Below are positions 26,169 to 35,419 of a stretch of DNA of 62,401 nucleotides, piece by piece. The DNA lies in contig DCPZ01000037.1 in the NCBI GenBank assembly GCA_002323795.1, forward strand, positions 1 to 62,401. The letters are read 5' to 3'. This stretch comes from Flavobacteriales bacterium UBA1531. GTDB taxonomy: Bacteria > Bacteroidota > Bacteroidia > Flavobacteriales_D > Sanyastnellaceae. A program made the position numbers and the translations under genes. The notes beneath the pieces were generated by a model. The model did no database searches, had not been told where the DNA came from, and saw nothing but the letters and a program-made list of their open reading frames with translations. The stretch's first letter is position 1. Every line of letters starts with the position of its first letter.

Positions 26169-28249
26169 ACCACTCCTTACAAATAGTAAGTTTAGTAGCC
26201 TTATCCCTGGCATCAATGTCAATAACCTTTAGCACCAGTGCTAAAGGTTATTTGCGCTCTGACCTGGGGTTAAAAAATGACACAACGGGCTTAGATAGTC
26301 TTGGACTTGACTTCACGAATAAGCTCTTTCAAATTGATATGGCAACGGTTACCGGCGAAGCACGGGGGACAACTCAACGCGGAGCGATTCGTCCGATGCG
26401 AACCATTCAATCTGAAGACATTGAGCAGCTGGGGGCGCACTCATTGAGAGACGTTTTGCGTTCTCAGCTCAATTTTACAATAGCCCAAGATCCTGTTTTA
26501 GGTGCTTCCATGAAAATGAATGGTTTAGGTGGGCGCAGTGTAAACATCCTAATCGATGGCGTTCCGCTCTCAGGAAGACTCAATGACAACATTGATTTGA
26601 GTCAAATAGCGCTCAATAACATTGAGCGCATCGAAATCATTGATGGTCCCATGGCCGTGGAGTTTGGAACCAATTCACTTGCTGGAACGATCAACGTCAT
26701 CACCAAAACGGACATTGCTGCCCGATTTGCTATTGACGCTACCGCCCAGTACGAAAGCGTCGGCGTTCAGTCGCAATCAATAGCCTTGATTAAAAACCAA
26801 AATGGCATGCATCATTCGCTGCATTTCAATCGATACTATTTCGATGGATGGTCGCCTTATGACGCTGCTTGGGATGGATTTTCAGACTACCTCGCTGATT
26901 CAGCTCGGACACAATTATGGAATCCAAAATTGCAAAACACGCTGGAATACAAAGCTCATTATCAAGTCAATAATTGGCTCATAAAACCAAGATTCAAAGG
27001 CATTATTGAACGAATTGAAAATAAGGGAGCCCCTCGTCAACCTTACAATGAATATGCATTTGATGATCAATATTTTACTCGAAGAATGATCCCCGCAGTG
27101 GAGGCAAAACATTACGGGGAAAATGGTGAAACAGTGGAGCTAATGGCATCATATCAGCAGTATTGGCGATCTCGGAAAGCCTACACCACAGACCTCACAA
27201 ATCTTGAGAGCACGACTCTTGACCCGAGCAATCAGGATACGACGATTATGAATACGTTTCAAAGCAGAGGCAGCGGCCACTATTTTGTCAAGCTCCCTTT
27301 GAAACTCAAGGCGGGTTATGATGCCAATCACCAAACCTTCTCCAGTCATCGAATGGAGGGCAATGTGCAATCGATGACAAACGTGGCACTCTTTACCCAA
27401 GCCAACTGGGCAGTAGAAAACATTCGATTGCAATTTGGACTGAGAATAGCCCACAACTCGATGTTCAATGCTCCATTTCTCCCAAGCTTCAATGGCATGC
27501 GTAAAATGGGAGAACATCGTCTAAGAATAGCTTATGCAAGAGGCTTTCGAGCACCCAGCCTGAAAGAGCTGCATTTCCGATTTGTAGACATCAATCACGC
27601 TCTTTATGGAAACCTAAATCTAACGCCAGAAACGTCAAATTTCGGACAGTTATCCTGGACCTGGAATCACCAAAACCTAGAATTAGCCTCTCAAATATTC
27701 ACCAATTTCGTGAGCAATCAAATTAATCTGGTTGACCAATTGGATGACACTTTTCGCTATCAAAATTTCGCAAATTTTCAAGCACAAGGAGTTAAGATCA
27801 ATGGCGCACTGCAAGGAAAACGATTGAAACTGGATGCTGCTTCGAGTTTGATTAGTTCGCAACAACAAATTGACACAGATGCCGAATTCCTGGCAAGAAA
27901 CACCGCTTGGGAATGCAGCGCCCGCATCAATTGGAACGCTGCAAAGGCTGTAAACATTGGAACTTCAATTCGTTGGGTAGGTCCTACGCAACGAATCATA
28001 TCTTCAGGTGAAGATACCGTGGAACAAATGGAGACGGATGCCTATTCATGGTGCGATGCCCACATCCGATACACATCGAATTCTCAAAGATGGAGCATCA
28101 CAGCTACTGCGAAAAACATTACAAATGTCTCACAGATTTTAAGCGCTTCTTCGGGCGGAGTCCACTCATCAGGTTCAACTTTATTGTCGTGGGGAAGAAG
28201 CTTCAATTTTCGAGTGAACTATCGCATTGAATCAAAGAAACATGATTAA
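26165..28249 (+). CDS. TonB-dependent receptor, haem-type (HmuR-like)
   Basis: 694 residues with a signal peptide and no carboxypeptidase-like N-terminal extension. The plug begins near residue 55; RSVNILIDGVPLSG and IERIEIIDGPMAVEFGTNSL are typical plug motifs. The barrel occupies the rest. A FRAPS box (ARGFRAPSLKELHF, about residue 459) and an NLTPE box follow each other with His residues between, the arrangement seen in haem receptors. It lies between two HmuY genes with overlaps of 4 and 8 nt, so all three are one operon. Substrate is inferred as haem from partners and motifs; a siderophore or other tetrapyrrole remains possible. Confidence 0.88.
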   Translation: MNHSLQIVSLVALSLASMSITFSTSAKGYLRSDLGLKNDTTGLDSLGLDFTNKLFQIDMATVTGEARGTTQRGAIRPMRTIQSEDIEQLGAHSLRDVLRSQLNFTIAQDPVLGASMKMNGLGGRSVNILIDGVPLSGRLNDNIDLSQIALNNIERIEIIDGPMAVEFGTNSLAGTINVITKTDIAARFAIDATAQYESVGVQSQSIALIKNQNGMHHSLHFNRYYFDGWSPYDAAWDGFSDYLADSARTQLWNPKLQNTLEYKAHYQVNNWLIKPRFKGIIERIENKGAPRQPYNEYAFDDQYFTRRMIPAVEAKHYGENGETVELMASYQQYWRSRKAYTTDLTNLESTTLDPSNQDTTIMNTFQSRGSGHYFVKLPLKLKAGYDANHQTFSSHRMEGNVQSMTNVALFTQANWAVENIRLQFGLRIAHNSMFNAPFLPSFNGMRKMGEHRLRIAYARGFRAPSLKELHFRFVDINHALYGNLNLTPETSNFGQLSWTWNHQNLELASQIFTNFVSNQINLVDQLDDTFRYQNFANFQAQGVKINGALQGKRLKLDAASSLISSQQQIDTDAEFLARNTAWECSARINWNAAKAVNIGTSIRWVGPTQRIISSGEDTVEQMETDAYSWCDAHIRYTSNSQRWSITATAKNITNVSQILSASSGGVHSSGSTLLSWGRSFNFRVNYRIESKKHD

Positions 28250-29231
28250 GTCAACTTGTTCCTGTTGGATTCTTTGGATACTCGCGAGTGCGCTCTTATT
28301 TGGTTGCATTGAAAGGGAATTACCTGTTCCAGCTCGTGAACCAGGCTTGATCAATTTAGCTGAGGCCAATCTTGGAGTAGACTATGATACCCAATTGTTT
28401 TACAGTTTAACGAATAATCGAGTCGAGTCATCTTGTCAGCAAAAAGATTGGTGCGTTGCTCTCCGTTCAGGCTCAGATTCAGGCTTTACCTATCTCATGG
28501 TCAATTCTTCCCGGGCCATGAAAACACATCGCACCGAATCAACAAATTTGGACCTCGAAATCGACCTGGAAAACATGCCAGACGAGGAATGGGAAGTTAT
28601 GGATCCAACAGGAAGTGTTTCAGATTCCACCTCTTCGCTTCGGCTTCTTCCAAACGAGTTGGTCATGTTAGACTTGGGATACAACGAAGCAAATGTTTCA
28701 ATTGGAATTGCACGAATCGCATTGATCGATATTCAAAACACGCATTGGACGCTTCACATTGCTGATGCAGATGGCGCAAATGCAGATACAATTGAAGTGT
28801 CAAATCGCGATGGATACACTTGGAACCAAGCGAGTATTCTGAATCGTATTGAAAATCAAATTGAGCCGCCCACCGAGGATTGGGAAATCTGCATCACTCA
28901 ATACATGGAGCTCCTAGATGGGGAAATTCCCTATCTCGTTGTCGGCATCTTGACGCCAACCAGTCGAGTCAGCGTCTACGAGACCAGCAACGTCGATTGG
29001 GACCTTTGGAAGACGAATGACTGGACAGCTCTTGAATTCAGCGAGGCGTGGAACACGATAGGTTATGATTGGAAATCATATGACCTCAGTACTGGTGCGT
29101 ATGAGATTGATTTCGACAAACTTTTTTGCATCAAAACGGAAGAAGGCCGGGAATTCATAATGAGAATGCTTGATTTCTACGATGAAAATGGCAACAAAGG
29201 AAATGTAACATTTGAAGTGCTCGAGCGCTGA
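28242..29231 (+). CDS. HmuY-family lipoprotein
   Basis: 329 residues from ATG 28242, which overlaps the receptor's stop by 8 nt (a TTG 15 nt earlier is less likely). A lipobox ends ILASALLFGC near residue 22. The mature part follows HmuY architecture: INLAEANLGVDYDTQLFYSL, then GYDWKSYDLSTGAYEI near residue 277 and FIMRMLDFYDENGNKGNVTF at the end. It shares GYDWK plus the following strand with the T9SS-tailed HmuY at 24918. It lacks the T9SS tail, so it should be anchored at the outer membrane next to the receptor. It ends 10 nt before the convergent queE. Confidence 0.8.
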   Translation: MIKSTCSCWILWILASALLFGCIERELPVPAREPGLINLAEANLGVDYDTQLFYSLTNNRVESSCQQKDWCVALRSGSDSGFTYLMVNSSRAMKTHRTESTNLDLEIDLENMPDEEWEVMDPTGSVSDSTSSLRLLPNELVMLDLGYNEANVSIGIARIALIDIQNTHWTLHIADADGANADTIEVSNRDGYTWNQASILNRIENQIEPPTEDWEICITQYMELLDGEIPYLVVGILTPTSRVSVYETSNVDWDLWKTNDWTALEFSEAWNTIGYDWKSYDLSTGAYEIDFDKLFCIKTEEGREFIMRMLDFYDENGNKGNVTFEVLER

Positions 29232-29240
29232 ATCGGCGTC

Positions 29241-29834
29241 TCAAGGCAAACCAATGTATTTATGCGTTTGCAGGGAAATGCGCCATTTTGGATTGATCCT
29301 GATGTGATTCATGATGTAAGGAAGCACCTTTTCACGTCGATCCCATTCGGGCTGAAAAAATAACTCTGTGCCTTCCCTTAATTTCTCTGCATGCTCCTCT
29401 CCCCATGATATATCATGCCGATTGACGACGACAATTTTCAGCTCGTCTGCATGGATGTAAGAGTCCTCACGTGCTGCCTTGAATCGCTTTGGCGATAACG
29501 TCACCCAGTCCCAGTCGCCAGACATTTTGTGAGCCCCTGAAGTCTCTATGTGCGTCTTGATTCCAGACGCATGCAAACCTTGCGTTAACGGCCCCAACTC
29601 GTGCATCGCAGGCTCCCCGCCGGTCACCACGCAAATTGGCGCACCAGATTGGCTTGCTTTTTCAACCAAAGCTGCGCAGCTCTCTTTGGGATGTGCATCT
29701 ACATCCCAACTCTCCTTCACATCGCAAAATGCACATCCAACGTCACATCCACCAAGGCGAATGAACCAAGCACTTTTGCCCGTGTGCGCGCCCTCACCCT
29801 GAACGGTAAGGAACTGCTCCATCACTGGATACAT
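29241..29834 (-). CDS. queE: 7-carboxy-7-deazaguanine synthase
   Basis: 197 residues from ATG 29834 (MYPVMEQF). An ATG at 29855 adds seven residues that overlap rimO. This radical SAM enzyme converts 6-carboxytetrahydropterin to CDG in the queuosine pathway. Features: FLTVQGEGAHTGKSAWF at the N-terminus, the CX3CX2C cluster in GGCDVGCAFCD, the CDG-type VTGGEP motif and LSPKRFKAA. The length fits the short clade of Bacteroidota QueE. Its start is 4 nt from the rimO stop, which places both in one unit. No queC, queD or queF is in the window. Confidence 0.92.
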   Translation of the reverse strand: MYPVMEQFLTVQGEGAHTGKSAWFIRLGGCDVGCAFCDVKESWDVDAHPKESCAALVEKASQSGAPICVVTGGEPAMHELGPLTQGLHASGIKTHIETSGAHKMSGDWDWVTLSPKRFKAAREDSYIHADELKIVVVNRHDISWGEEHAEKLREGTELFFQPEWDRREKVLPYIMNHIRINPKWRISLQTHKYIGLP

Positions 29835-29838
29835 ATGT

Positions 29839-31152
29839 TCAGACCAACTTGCCATGCAAATCAAACTCAGTTGCCGACTCGATTTCCACTTCAGCAAAAT
29901 CACCGATCCGCAAATGCACATCTTCGGAGACTGAAATACGAACCTCGTTATCCACATCCGGTGAATCCCATTCGGTTCTGCCCACCCAAAGCCCATCTTC
30001 CGTGCGATCCACCAAAGCACGTTGGCGAGTACCCACGAACTTTTGATTCAGTTCAAACGACATTCCAGCTTGCTGTTCCATGATTTCCTCCACGCGCTTT
30101 CGCTTGACATCCTCAGAAACGTTGTCCTCCATTTTGAAAGCGTGGGTGTTTTCTTCGTGTGAGTATGTGAAGCATCCAACACGCTCAAAACGCATCCGAT
30201 TGGTCCATTCGAGCATGTCTTGATGGTGGCCTTCTGTCTCACCTGGGAACCCGCAAATCAAAGTAGTACGGATCGCAATCTCCGGAACGCGGTTGCGGAT
30301 ATCGCCGATCAAGCGGTCCATTTTTTCCTGTGTAATCCCGCGACGCATGCTCTTCAAAATATCATCTGAAGCATGTTGCAGCGGCATATCCAGGTAATTG
30401 CAGACATTGGAACGCTCGGCCATAACATCCAAGACATCCATCGGAAAACCTGTAGGGAAAGCATAATGCAATCGAATCCAATCAATTCCCTCGACATCAC
30501 TCAAGCGCCGGACCAACTCTGCCAGTTTTCGTCCACGGTAAATATCCAAACCATAATAGGTCAGATCTTGGGCAATGAGAATCAACTCGCGCACACCGTT
30601 TGCAGCCAGTTTCTGAGCTTGTTTCACAAGGTCTTCCATTGGCGTGGAAACGTGCTTGCCGCGCATCAAGGGTATGGCGCAAAAGGCGCATGGTCGATCG
30701 CATCCTTCAGCAATTTTCAAATAAGCGTAATGAGCAGGAGTGGTGAGCAAACGTTCGCCGACCAAATCACGCTTATAATCTGCTCTCAAAGTCTTTAAAA
30801 GACGAGGCAACTCGCGCGTTCCAAACCAGGCGTCCACCTCAGGAATCCCATCTTGCAATTCGTCCTTGTAACGCTCCGACAAGCACCCCGTGACATACAC
30901 TCGATCAACCATCCCCTGCTCTTTGGCTTGAGAGAAGCGAATGATGGTGTCAATACTCTCTTGCTTTGCGCTCTCAATAAAACCGCATGTATTGATGATG
31001 ACAATGCCTGAATCGTCAGATTTTGACTCGTGCTCGACCTCATAAGAATTGGCACGGAGCTGACCCATCAGGACTTCAGAATCGTAAATGTTTTTTGCAC
31101 AGCCCAACGTCACGACATTGACTTTACGCGGCTGAGTGGTTCGTGTTCTCAT
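29839..31152 (-). CDS. rimO: Ribosomal protein S12 methylthiotransferase
   Basis: 437 residues, full length. It adds a methylthio group to Asp of ribosomal protein uS12. Domains: MTTase N-terminal part with three cluster cysteines (TLGCAKN, INTCGF, VTGCLSE), radical SAM core with CX3CX2C in GCDRPCAFCAIPLMRG (about residue 150), and a C-terminal TRAM domain (FVGTRQRALVDRTEDG to the end). The short residue set TLGCAKNIYDSEV distinguishes RimO from MiaB. It sits 23 nt after ftsY and just before queE, as often in this phylum. Confidence 0.95.
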   Translation of the reverse strand: MRTRTTQPRKVNVVTLGCAKNIYDSEVLMGQLRANSYEVEHESKSDDSGIVIINTCGFIESAKQESIDTIIRFSQAKEQGMVDRVYVTGCLSERYKDELQDGIPEVDAWFGTRELPRLLKTLRADYKRDLVGERLLTTPAHYAYLKIAEGCDRPCAFCAIPLMRGKHVSTPMEDLVKQAQKLAANGVRELILIAQDLTYYGLDIYRGRKLAELVRRLSDVEGIDWIRLHYAFPTGFPMDVLDVMAERSNVCNYLDMPLQHASDDILKSMRRGITQEKMDRLIGDIRNRVPEIAIRTTLICGFPGETEGHHQDMLEWTNRMRFERVGCFTYSHEENTHAFKMEDNVSEDVKRKRVEEIMEQQAGMSFELNQKFVGTRQRALVDRTEDGLWVGRTEWDSPDVDNEVRISVSEDVHLRIGDFAEVEIESATEFDLHGKLV

Positions 31153-31174
31153 CTTATAAAATCTCAGGTTCTAA

Positions 31175-32164
31175 TCAGGCTGTAGATGATTCATCCCAGT
31201 TTTCAGGCAAAAGGCTATCAATAAATTCAATAACATCAAAATCTTGCAGGTCTTCCATCTTTTCCCCAATGCCGATGAATCGGACAGGGATACTCAGTTG
31301 ATCGGAAATCGCCAACACTGCGCCGCCTTTGGCGGTGCCATCCAATTTGGTCAGGACCAACCCAGACACTTCCGTAGCTGCCATGAATTGCTTCGCCTGT
31401 TCCACTGCATTTTGACCTGTTGACCCATCCAACACGAGCAAAACTTCGTGAGGTGCATCAGGGACTATTTTATCCATGACCCGTTTGATTTTGGTCAACT
31501 CCTCCATCAGTCCCTTTTTGTTGTGCAAACGTCCGGCAGTATCGACAATGACCACCTCGGAATTTCGAGCCACTGCCGCTTCCAATGTATCAAACGCCAC
31601 CGACGCAGGGTCTGCTCCCATGTGCTGCGCAATGATCTCAACGCCAGCCCGCTCAGACCAGATCTTCAATTGATCAATAGCCGCAGCACGAAATGTATCG
31701 GACGCACCCAACAAAACCCTTTTGCCCTCATTTTTGTAGCGCCATGCCAACTTACCAATTGAGGTGGTTTTTCCAACGCCATTTACTCCGACAACCATGA
31801 TCACCTTTGGTCCATTTGAGGAATCCAAAACGCCCTCATCGAAATCCTGCAATGTCCCCATTTCAGTCTCCGAAAAAAGACCTGCGATCTCCTCGCGTAA
31901 CATTTCGTACAACTCTTGCACCTCCACATAGGCCTCAAATCGGGCTCGTTTCCGCAAGCGGTCCAATATTTTTGTCGTGGTGTCTACACCCACATCAGCG
32001 GTAATAAGTGCCTCCTCGAGGTCATCCATCAGTTCTTCGTCCACCCGGCGACGTCCCGTAAATACCTTGGCCAAACGCTGAAACACATTGGCACGGGTTT
32101 TTTCAAGTCCCGTATCGAGGCTTTCCTTTTTTTTACTTGAAAAAATACGTTTGAAAAAGCTCAT
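31175..32164 (-). CDS. ftsY: Signal recognition particle receptor FtsY
   Basis: 329 residues. The GTPase NG domain is complete: G1 GVNGVGKTTSIGKLA (about residue 128), DTFRAAAIDQL, G3 DTAGRLHNKKGLMEEL (about 210), G4 TKLDGTAKGG and the closing GIGEKMEDLQDFD. The N-terminal A region is short and basic, as usual in Bacteroidota. It docks SRP-ribosome complexes at the inner membrane. It lies downstream of rpmG and the DUF4295 gene, but a likely terminator or attenuator precedes it. Confidence 0.97.
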   Translation of the reverse strand: MSFFKRIFSSKKKESLDTGLEKTRANVFQRLAKVFTGRRRVDEELMDDLEEALITADVGVDTTTKILDRLRKRARFEAYVEVQELYEMLREEIAGLFSETEMGTLQDFDEGVLDSSNGPKVIMVVGVNGVGKTTSIGKLAWRYKNEGKRVLLGASDTFRAAAIDQLKIWSERAGVEIIAQHMGADPASVAFDTLEAAVARNSEVVIVDTAGRLHNKKGLMEELTKIKRVMDKIVPDAPHEVLLVLDGSTGQNAVEQAKQFMAATEVSGLVLTKLDGTAKGGAVLAISDQLSIPVRFIGIGEKMEDLQDFDVIEFIDSLLPENWDESSTA

Positions 32165-32195
32165 GGATTGAATCAGAATTGAAGACTCTCTAGAC

Positions 32196-32230
32196 GAAAA
32201 AAGGCCAACACTCTAGCAAGTGCGGCCCTT
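32196..32230 (-). terminator. Terminator or attenuator between DUF4295 and ftsY
   Basis: Minus strand: GGCC-G-CACT, loop TGCTAG, AGTG-TT-GGCC, then six T. The stem has a small bulge. It lies 32 nt after the DUF4295 stop and 32 nt before the ftsY start, so it probably reduces read-through from the ribosomal protein genes into ftsY. Confidence 0.65.
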
Positions 32231-32261
32231 CTTAAATGTGGTTTCCAAATGACCGTTCCGC

Positions 32262-32417
32262 TCAATCGCGACCTAACCAGTCCTTGACGTTGTCGTTGTG
32301 TACAATCTCCTCCCGGAAAGTGTAAGCTCCTGACTTCGCACTTTTGATCATCTTGATCACTTTCGTGTGTTGCTTTCCGCCTCCGGACTGCAAGGATGCT
32401 ACTGTTTTCTTTGCCAT
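32262..32417 (-). CDS. DUF4295 small basic protein
   Basis: 51 residues. It begins MAKKTVASLQSGGGKQHTKV and ends TFREEIVHNDNVKDWLGRD. This is the DUF4295 family, which Bacteroidota place between rpmG and ftsY. It is small, basic at the N-terminus and cytoplasmic; a link to the ribosome is inferred from its invariant place beside rpmG. Its start is 8 nt after the rpmG stop, so the two are surely co-transcribed. Confidence 0.92.
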   Translation of the reverse strand: MAKKTVASLQSGGGKQHTKVIKMIKSAKSGAYTFREEIVHNDNVKDWLGRD

Positions 32418-32425
32418 GACTCAGG

Positions 32426-32608
32426 TTATTTAATCTCTTTGTGCACGGTCATCATCCGCAGCACTGGATTGTACTTCTTCAATTCAATTCGATCCGGAGA
32501 ATTTTTCCGGTTCTTAGTCGTGATGTATCGTGACGTTCCTGGTTTGCCAGAGTTTTTATGCTCTGTGCACTCGAGGATCACTTGTACGCGGTTGCCTTTC
32601 TTGGCCAT
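32426..32608 (-). CDS. rpmG: Large ribosomal subunit protein bL33
   Basis: 60 residues, the normal length. It starts MAKKGNRVQVILECTEHKN and contains SRYITTKNRKNSPDRIELKKYNP, the bL33 signature. It lacks the CxxC zinc pairs, so it is the C-minus form (one Cys only). It heads the rpmG-DUF4295(-ftsY-rimO-queE) string behind a consensus promoter. The usual upstream partner rpmB (bL28) is absent here: the next gene upstream is divergent ftsK. Confidence 0.96.
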   Translation of the reverse strand: MAKKGNRVQVILECTEHKNSGKPGTSRYITTKNRKNSPDRIELKKYNPVLRMMTVHKEIK

Positions 32609-32626
32609 CTGTCAAAAATTGGAATG

Positions 32627-32656
32627 CAAATATAGCGAATCATCATGACCTGACAA
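32627..32656 (-). promoter_or_regulatory. Consensus promoter for rpmG-DUF4295
   Basis: On the minus strand TTG (32654-32656), exactly 19 nt, and TATATTTG (32627-32634) give a perfect match to the Bacteroidota promoter. The -7 box ends 18 nt before the rpmG ATG. Confidence 0.85.
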
Positions 32657-32749
32657 GCCTTAATTACAAATCCCACATTTCAACGTGGATAAGCCTATGT
32701 AACAAGGGGTTTTCCGGAGCCTTCCTCCCATTAAGTTTATGGTTCTGAA

Positions 32750-35419
32750 ATGGCCATCCGCAAAAATACCAAAAGCAGCAAGGCTGCAACGCCGCGCAAT
32801 CGAAAAAAAGGTGACCTAGCGTCTCAAAAAAAAAGCGCCAAAAAAGCATCGAACGCAGCCAAGTCCCCCAGTAAAATCGGTCTCTGGCTCGCCTCCATTC
32901 GAAGCCGCTGGCAAAACCCTCGAATCCAGGCTGCTGCAGGCGTGACCATCATGGTGCTTGCAGTTTACCTCGGATGCGCGCTGATCTCAGGACTTTTCAC
33001 AGGGGCCCACGATTATGCTTTGGTTCTCGAAGGATTCAACCGAGCTATTCAATCAAACCAGCAACCCTTCCAAAATTGGCTCGGTGGTGTGGGGGCTCAT
33101 CTAGCCTTCTGGCTTGGAAGGCAGGCGCTTGGCTTAGGAGCGCTGTCAATTCCGGCACTAATGTTCTACTGCTCTTGGCCGATGATCACGCAAAAAAAGC
33201 CCACGGCACTTGGCAAAACGTTTCGCTGGGGCATTTTTTGGACAATCATGAGCCCATGGTTTGCCGGGTATACGGCTTCACTTTTGGGCAAGTGGGGAAC
33301 GCCTAGTTGGGACCATTGGATTGGAACGGCTGGGCATTTTCTGACACAACATGCATTGGTTTACCTCGGAACAATCGGCAATGGACTTGTTTTCGGAGGG
33401 GCCATTTTAGCCATCTCAGCTTATTACTTCCAACCGCAGCTGAGCCACTTATCAGGATTCTCATTCGGAAGCATCAAAGATTGGTTCTCGTCCGAAGACA
33501 AGGAATCTGGGGCTTGGGACGACGACGCATCACCCTCGGAAAACGTCCCTGACACATCGGCCATGAATGAATCTGAGGCAACAGAACTGGAGGCATCAGA
33601 CTTGCCTTGGGCAGATGAGGACTTGAGCGTGCCTTTGTCAGCTCCTGTTGAAGAGACCCCTGCCCACGATGAAATCATCAATGAAGAAAAAGAAGTTACC
33701 GATGCTGCACTCGACGAACTTCTGACTGAATTGGAACAAGGCACCCCACCTGATGAGGACAAATCAACTCCCAAATCCATTCATGCGCAGGTACCAACTC
33801 CTGAGGAATCTAAGAATGACAGCGACGAACATGTTACGCTCGAGGTGAAGGTAGCAGACGAGGAGACGCAATTGTCCGATGACGAAATCGATCAAAAAGT
33901 TCAAGATTTCGGAGAATACGATCCGACCCTCGATTTGAGTCGATTCGAATTGCCCAACTTGGATTTGCTTGAACAGCACGGCAATGGCAAGGTGCTCGTG
34001 AGCGAAGAAGAGCTCGACGCCAACAAAACACGAATCATCCAAACGCTGCGCAACTTTAGCATTGAAGTGTCTAGTATTAGCGCGGAAGTTGGGCCTACAG
34101 TGACGCTTTATGAAATCGTGCCCGCGCCCGGAATTCGCATTTCGAAAATCAAGAACCTCGAAGATGACATCGCTCTGAGCCTCGCGGCATTGGGCATTCG
34201 AATCATCGCCCCCATTCCAGGACGCGGAACCATTGGCATTGAGGTCCCAAACTCCAATCCAGACATCGTATCAATGCGCGCATTGATTGCTTCCGATAAA
34301 TTCAACGAATCCAAAGCTGCGCTTCCCATTGCAATGGGCAAGACCATATCCAACGAGACCTATGTTTTCGATTTGGCGAAAATGCCACACCTTTTGATGG
34401 CAGGTGCCACAGGACAAGGAAAATCAGTGGGTTTGAATGCGATGCTCGTAAGTCTGCTATACCGCAAGCACCCTTCACAACTCAAGTTTGTCCTGGTAGA
34501 TCCGAAAAAAGTTGAATTGACGCTGTTCAACCACATCGAAAGGCATTACCTCGCCAAGTTGCCGGATTCAGAGGAAGCCATCATCACGGATACATCGAAG
34601 GTGGTTGCAACCCTCAATTCATTGTGCATCGAAATGGACCAGCGCTATGATTTACTCAAAGATGCACAGTGCAGGAACCTTGCAGAATACAATGCAAAGT
34701 TTGTTCGACGCCGACTCAATCCGGAGGAAGGCCATCGCTACCTCCCCTACATCGTATTGGTCGTCGATGAGTTTGCCGACTTGATCATGACTGCCGGCAA
34801 GGAAGTGGAGACACCCATTGCGCGTCTTGCTCAATTGGCACGAGCGATTGGCATTCACCTGATCATTGCCACACAGCGTCCCTCAGTCAACATCATTACC
34901 GGTACAATTAAGGCCAACTTCCCTGCCCGTATTGCGTTCCGTGTCACATCCAAAATCGACTCTCGCACAATTCTGGACGCCGGAGGAGCGGATCAACTGA
35001 TCGGTCGCGGTGACATGCTGATGAGCACAGGAAACGATTTGATTCGAATCCAATGCGGCTTTGTCGACACGCCAGAAGTAGAGGCCATCTGCGAATTCAT
35101 CGGCAGTCAGCAAGGATATTCAGACGCATTTATTCTTCCAGAATACACGCCAGAGGGAAATAGCGAGAGTGGTAATTTGAGCGACGATGAGCGCGATAGC
35201 ATGTTCGTAGATGCCGCCCGAGTCATTGTGATGCATCAACAAGGGTCGACATCCCTCTTGCAACGGAAATTGAAAATTGGATACAACCGAGCAGGCCGAA
35301 TCATTGACCAACTTGAAGATGCGGGGATAATAGGTCCGTTTGAAGGTTCCAAAGCCCGAAAAGTTCTCGTTCCTGACGAAATGAGTTTGGAACAGATGTT
35401 GCAGATAGGAGATGCATGA
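32750..35419 (+). CDS. ftsK: DNA translocase FtsK
   Basis: 889 residues. A basic N-terminus is followed by four predicted transmembrane helices (about residues 59-80, 118-140, 160-185, 205-225). An acidic linker of about 150 residues comes next. The motor has Walker A GATGQGKSVGLNAM near residue 552 and Walker B IVLVVDEFADLIM near residue 670. A C-terminal winged-helix gamma domain (STSLLQRKLKIGYNRAGRII) recognises chromosome orientation sequences. It moves the terminus region of the chromosome through the division septum. It overlaps lolA by 4 nt, a linkage common in the phylum. Confidence 0.96.
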   Translation: MAIRKNTKSSKAATPRNRKKGDLASQKKSAKKASNAAKSPSKIGLWLASIRSRWQNPRIQAAAGVTIMVLAVYLGCALISGLFTGAHDYALVLEGFNRAIQSNQQPFQNWLGGVGAHLAFWLGRQALGLGALSIPALMFYCSWPMITQKKPTALGKTFRWGIFWTIMSPWFAGYTASLLGKWGTPSWDHWIGTAGHFLTQHALVYLGTIGNGLVFGGAILAISAYYFQPQLSHLSGFSFGSIKDWFSSEDKESGAWDDDASPSENVPDTSAMNESEATELEASDLPWADEDLSVPLSAPVEETPAHDEIINEEKEVTDAALDELLTELEQGTPPDEDKSTPKSIHAQVPTPEESKNDSDEHVTLEVKVADEETQLSDDEIDQKVQDFGEYDPTLDLSRFELPNLDLLEQHGNGKVLVSEEELDANKTRIIQTLRNFSIEVSSISAEVGPTVTLYEIVPAPGIRISKIKNLEDDIALSLAALGIRIIAPIPGRGTIGIEVPNSNPDIVSMRALIASDKFNESKAALPIAMGKTISNETYVFDLAKMPHLLMAGATGQGKSVGLNAMLVSLLYRKHPSQLKFVLVDPKKVELTLFNHIERHYLAKLPDSEEAIITDTSKVVATLNSLCIEMDQRYDLLKDAQCRNLAEYNAKFVRRRLNPEEGHRYLPYIVLVVDEFADLIMTAGKEVETPIARLAQLARAIGIHLIIATQRPSVNIITGTIKANFPARIAFRVTSKIDSRTILDAGGADQLIGRGDMLMSTGNDLIRIQCGFVDTPEVEAICEFIGSQQGYSDAFILPEYTPEGNSESGNLSDDERDSMFVDAARVIVMHQQGSTSLLQRKLKIGYNRAGRIIDQLEDAGIIGPFEGSKARKVLVPDEMSLEQMLQIGDA

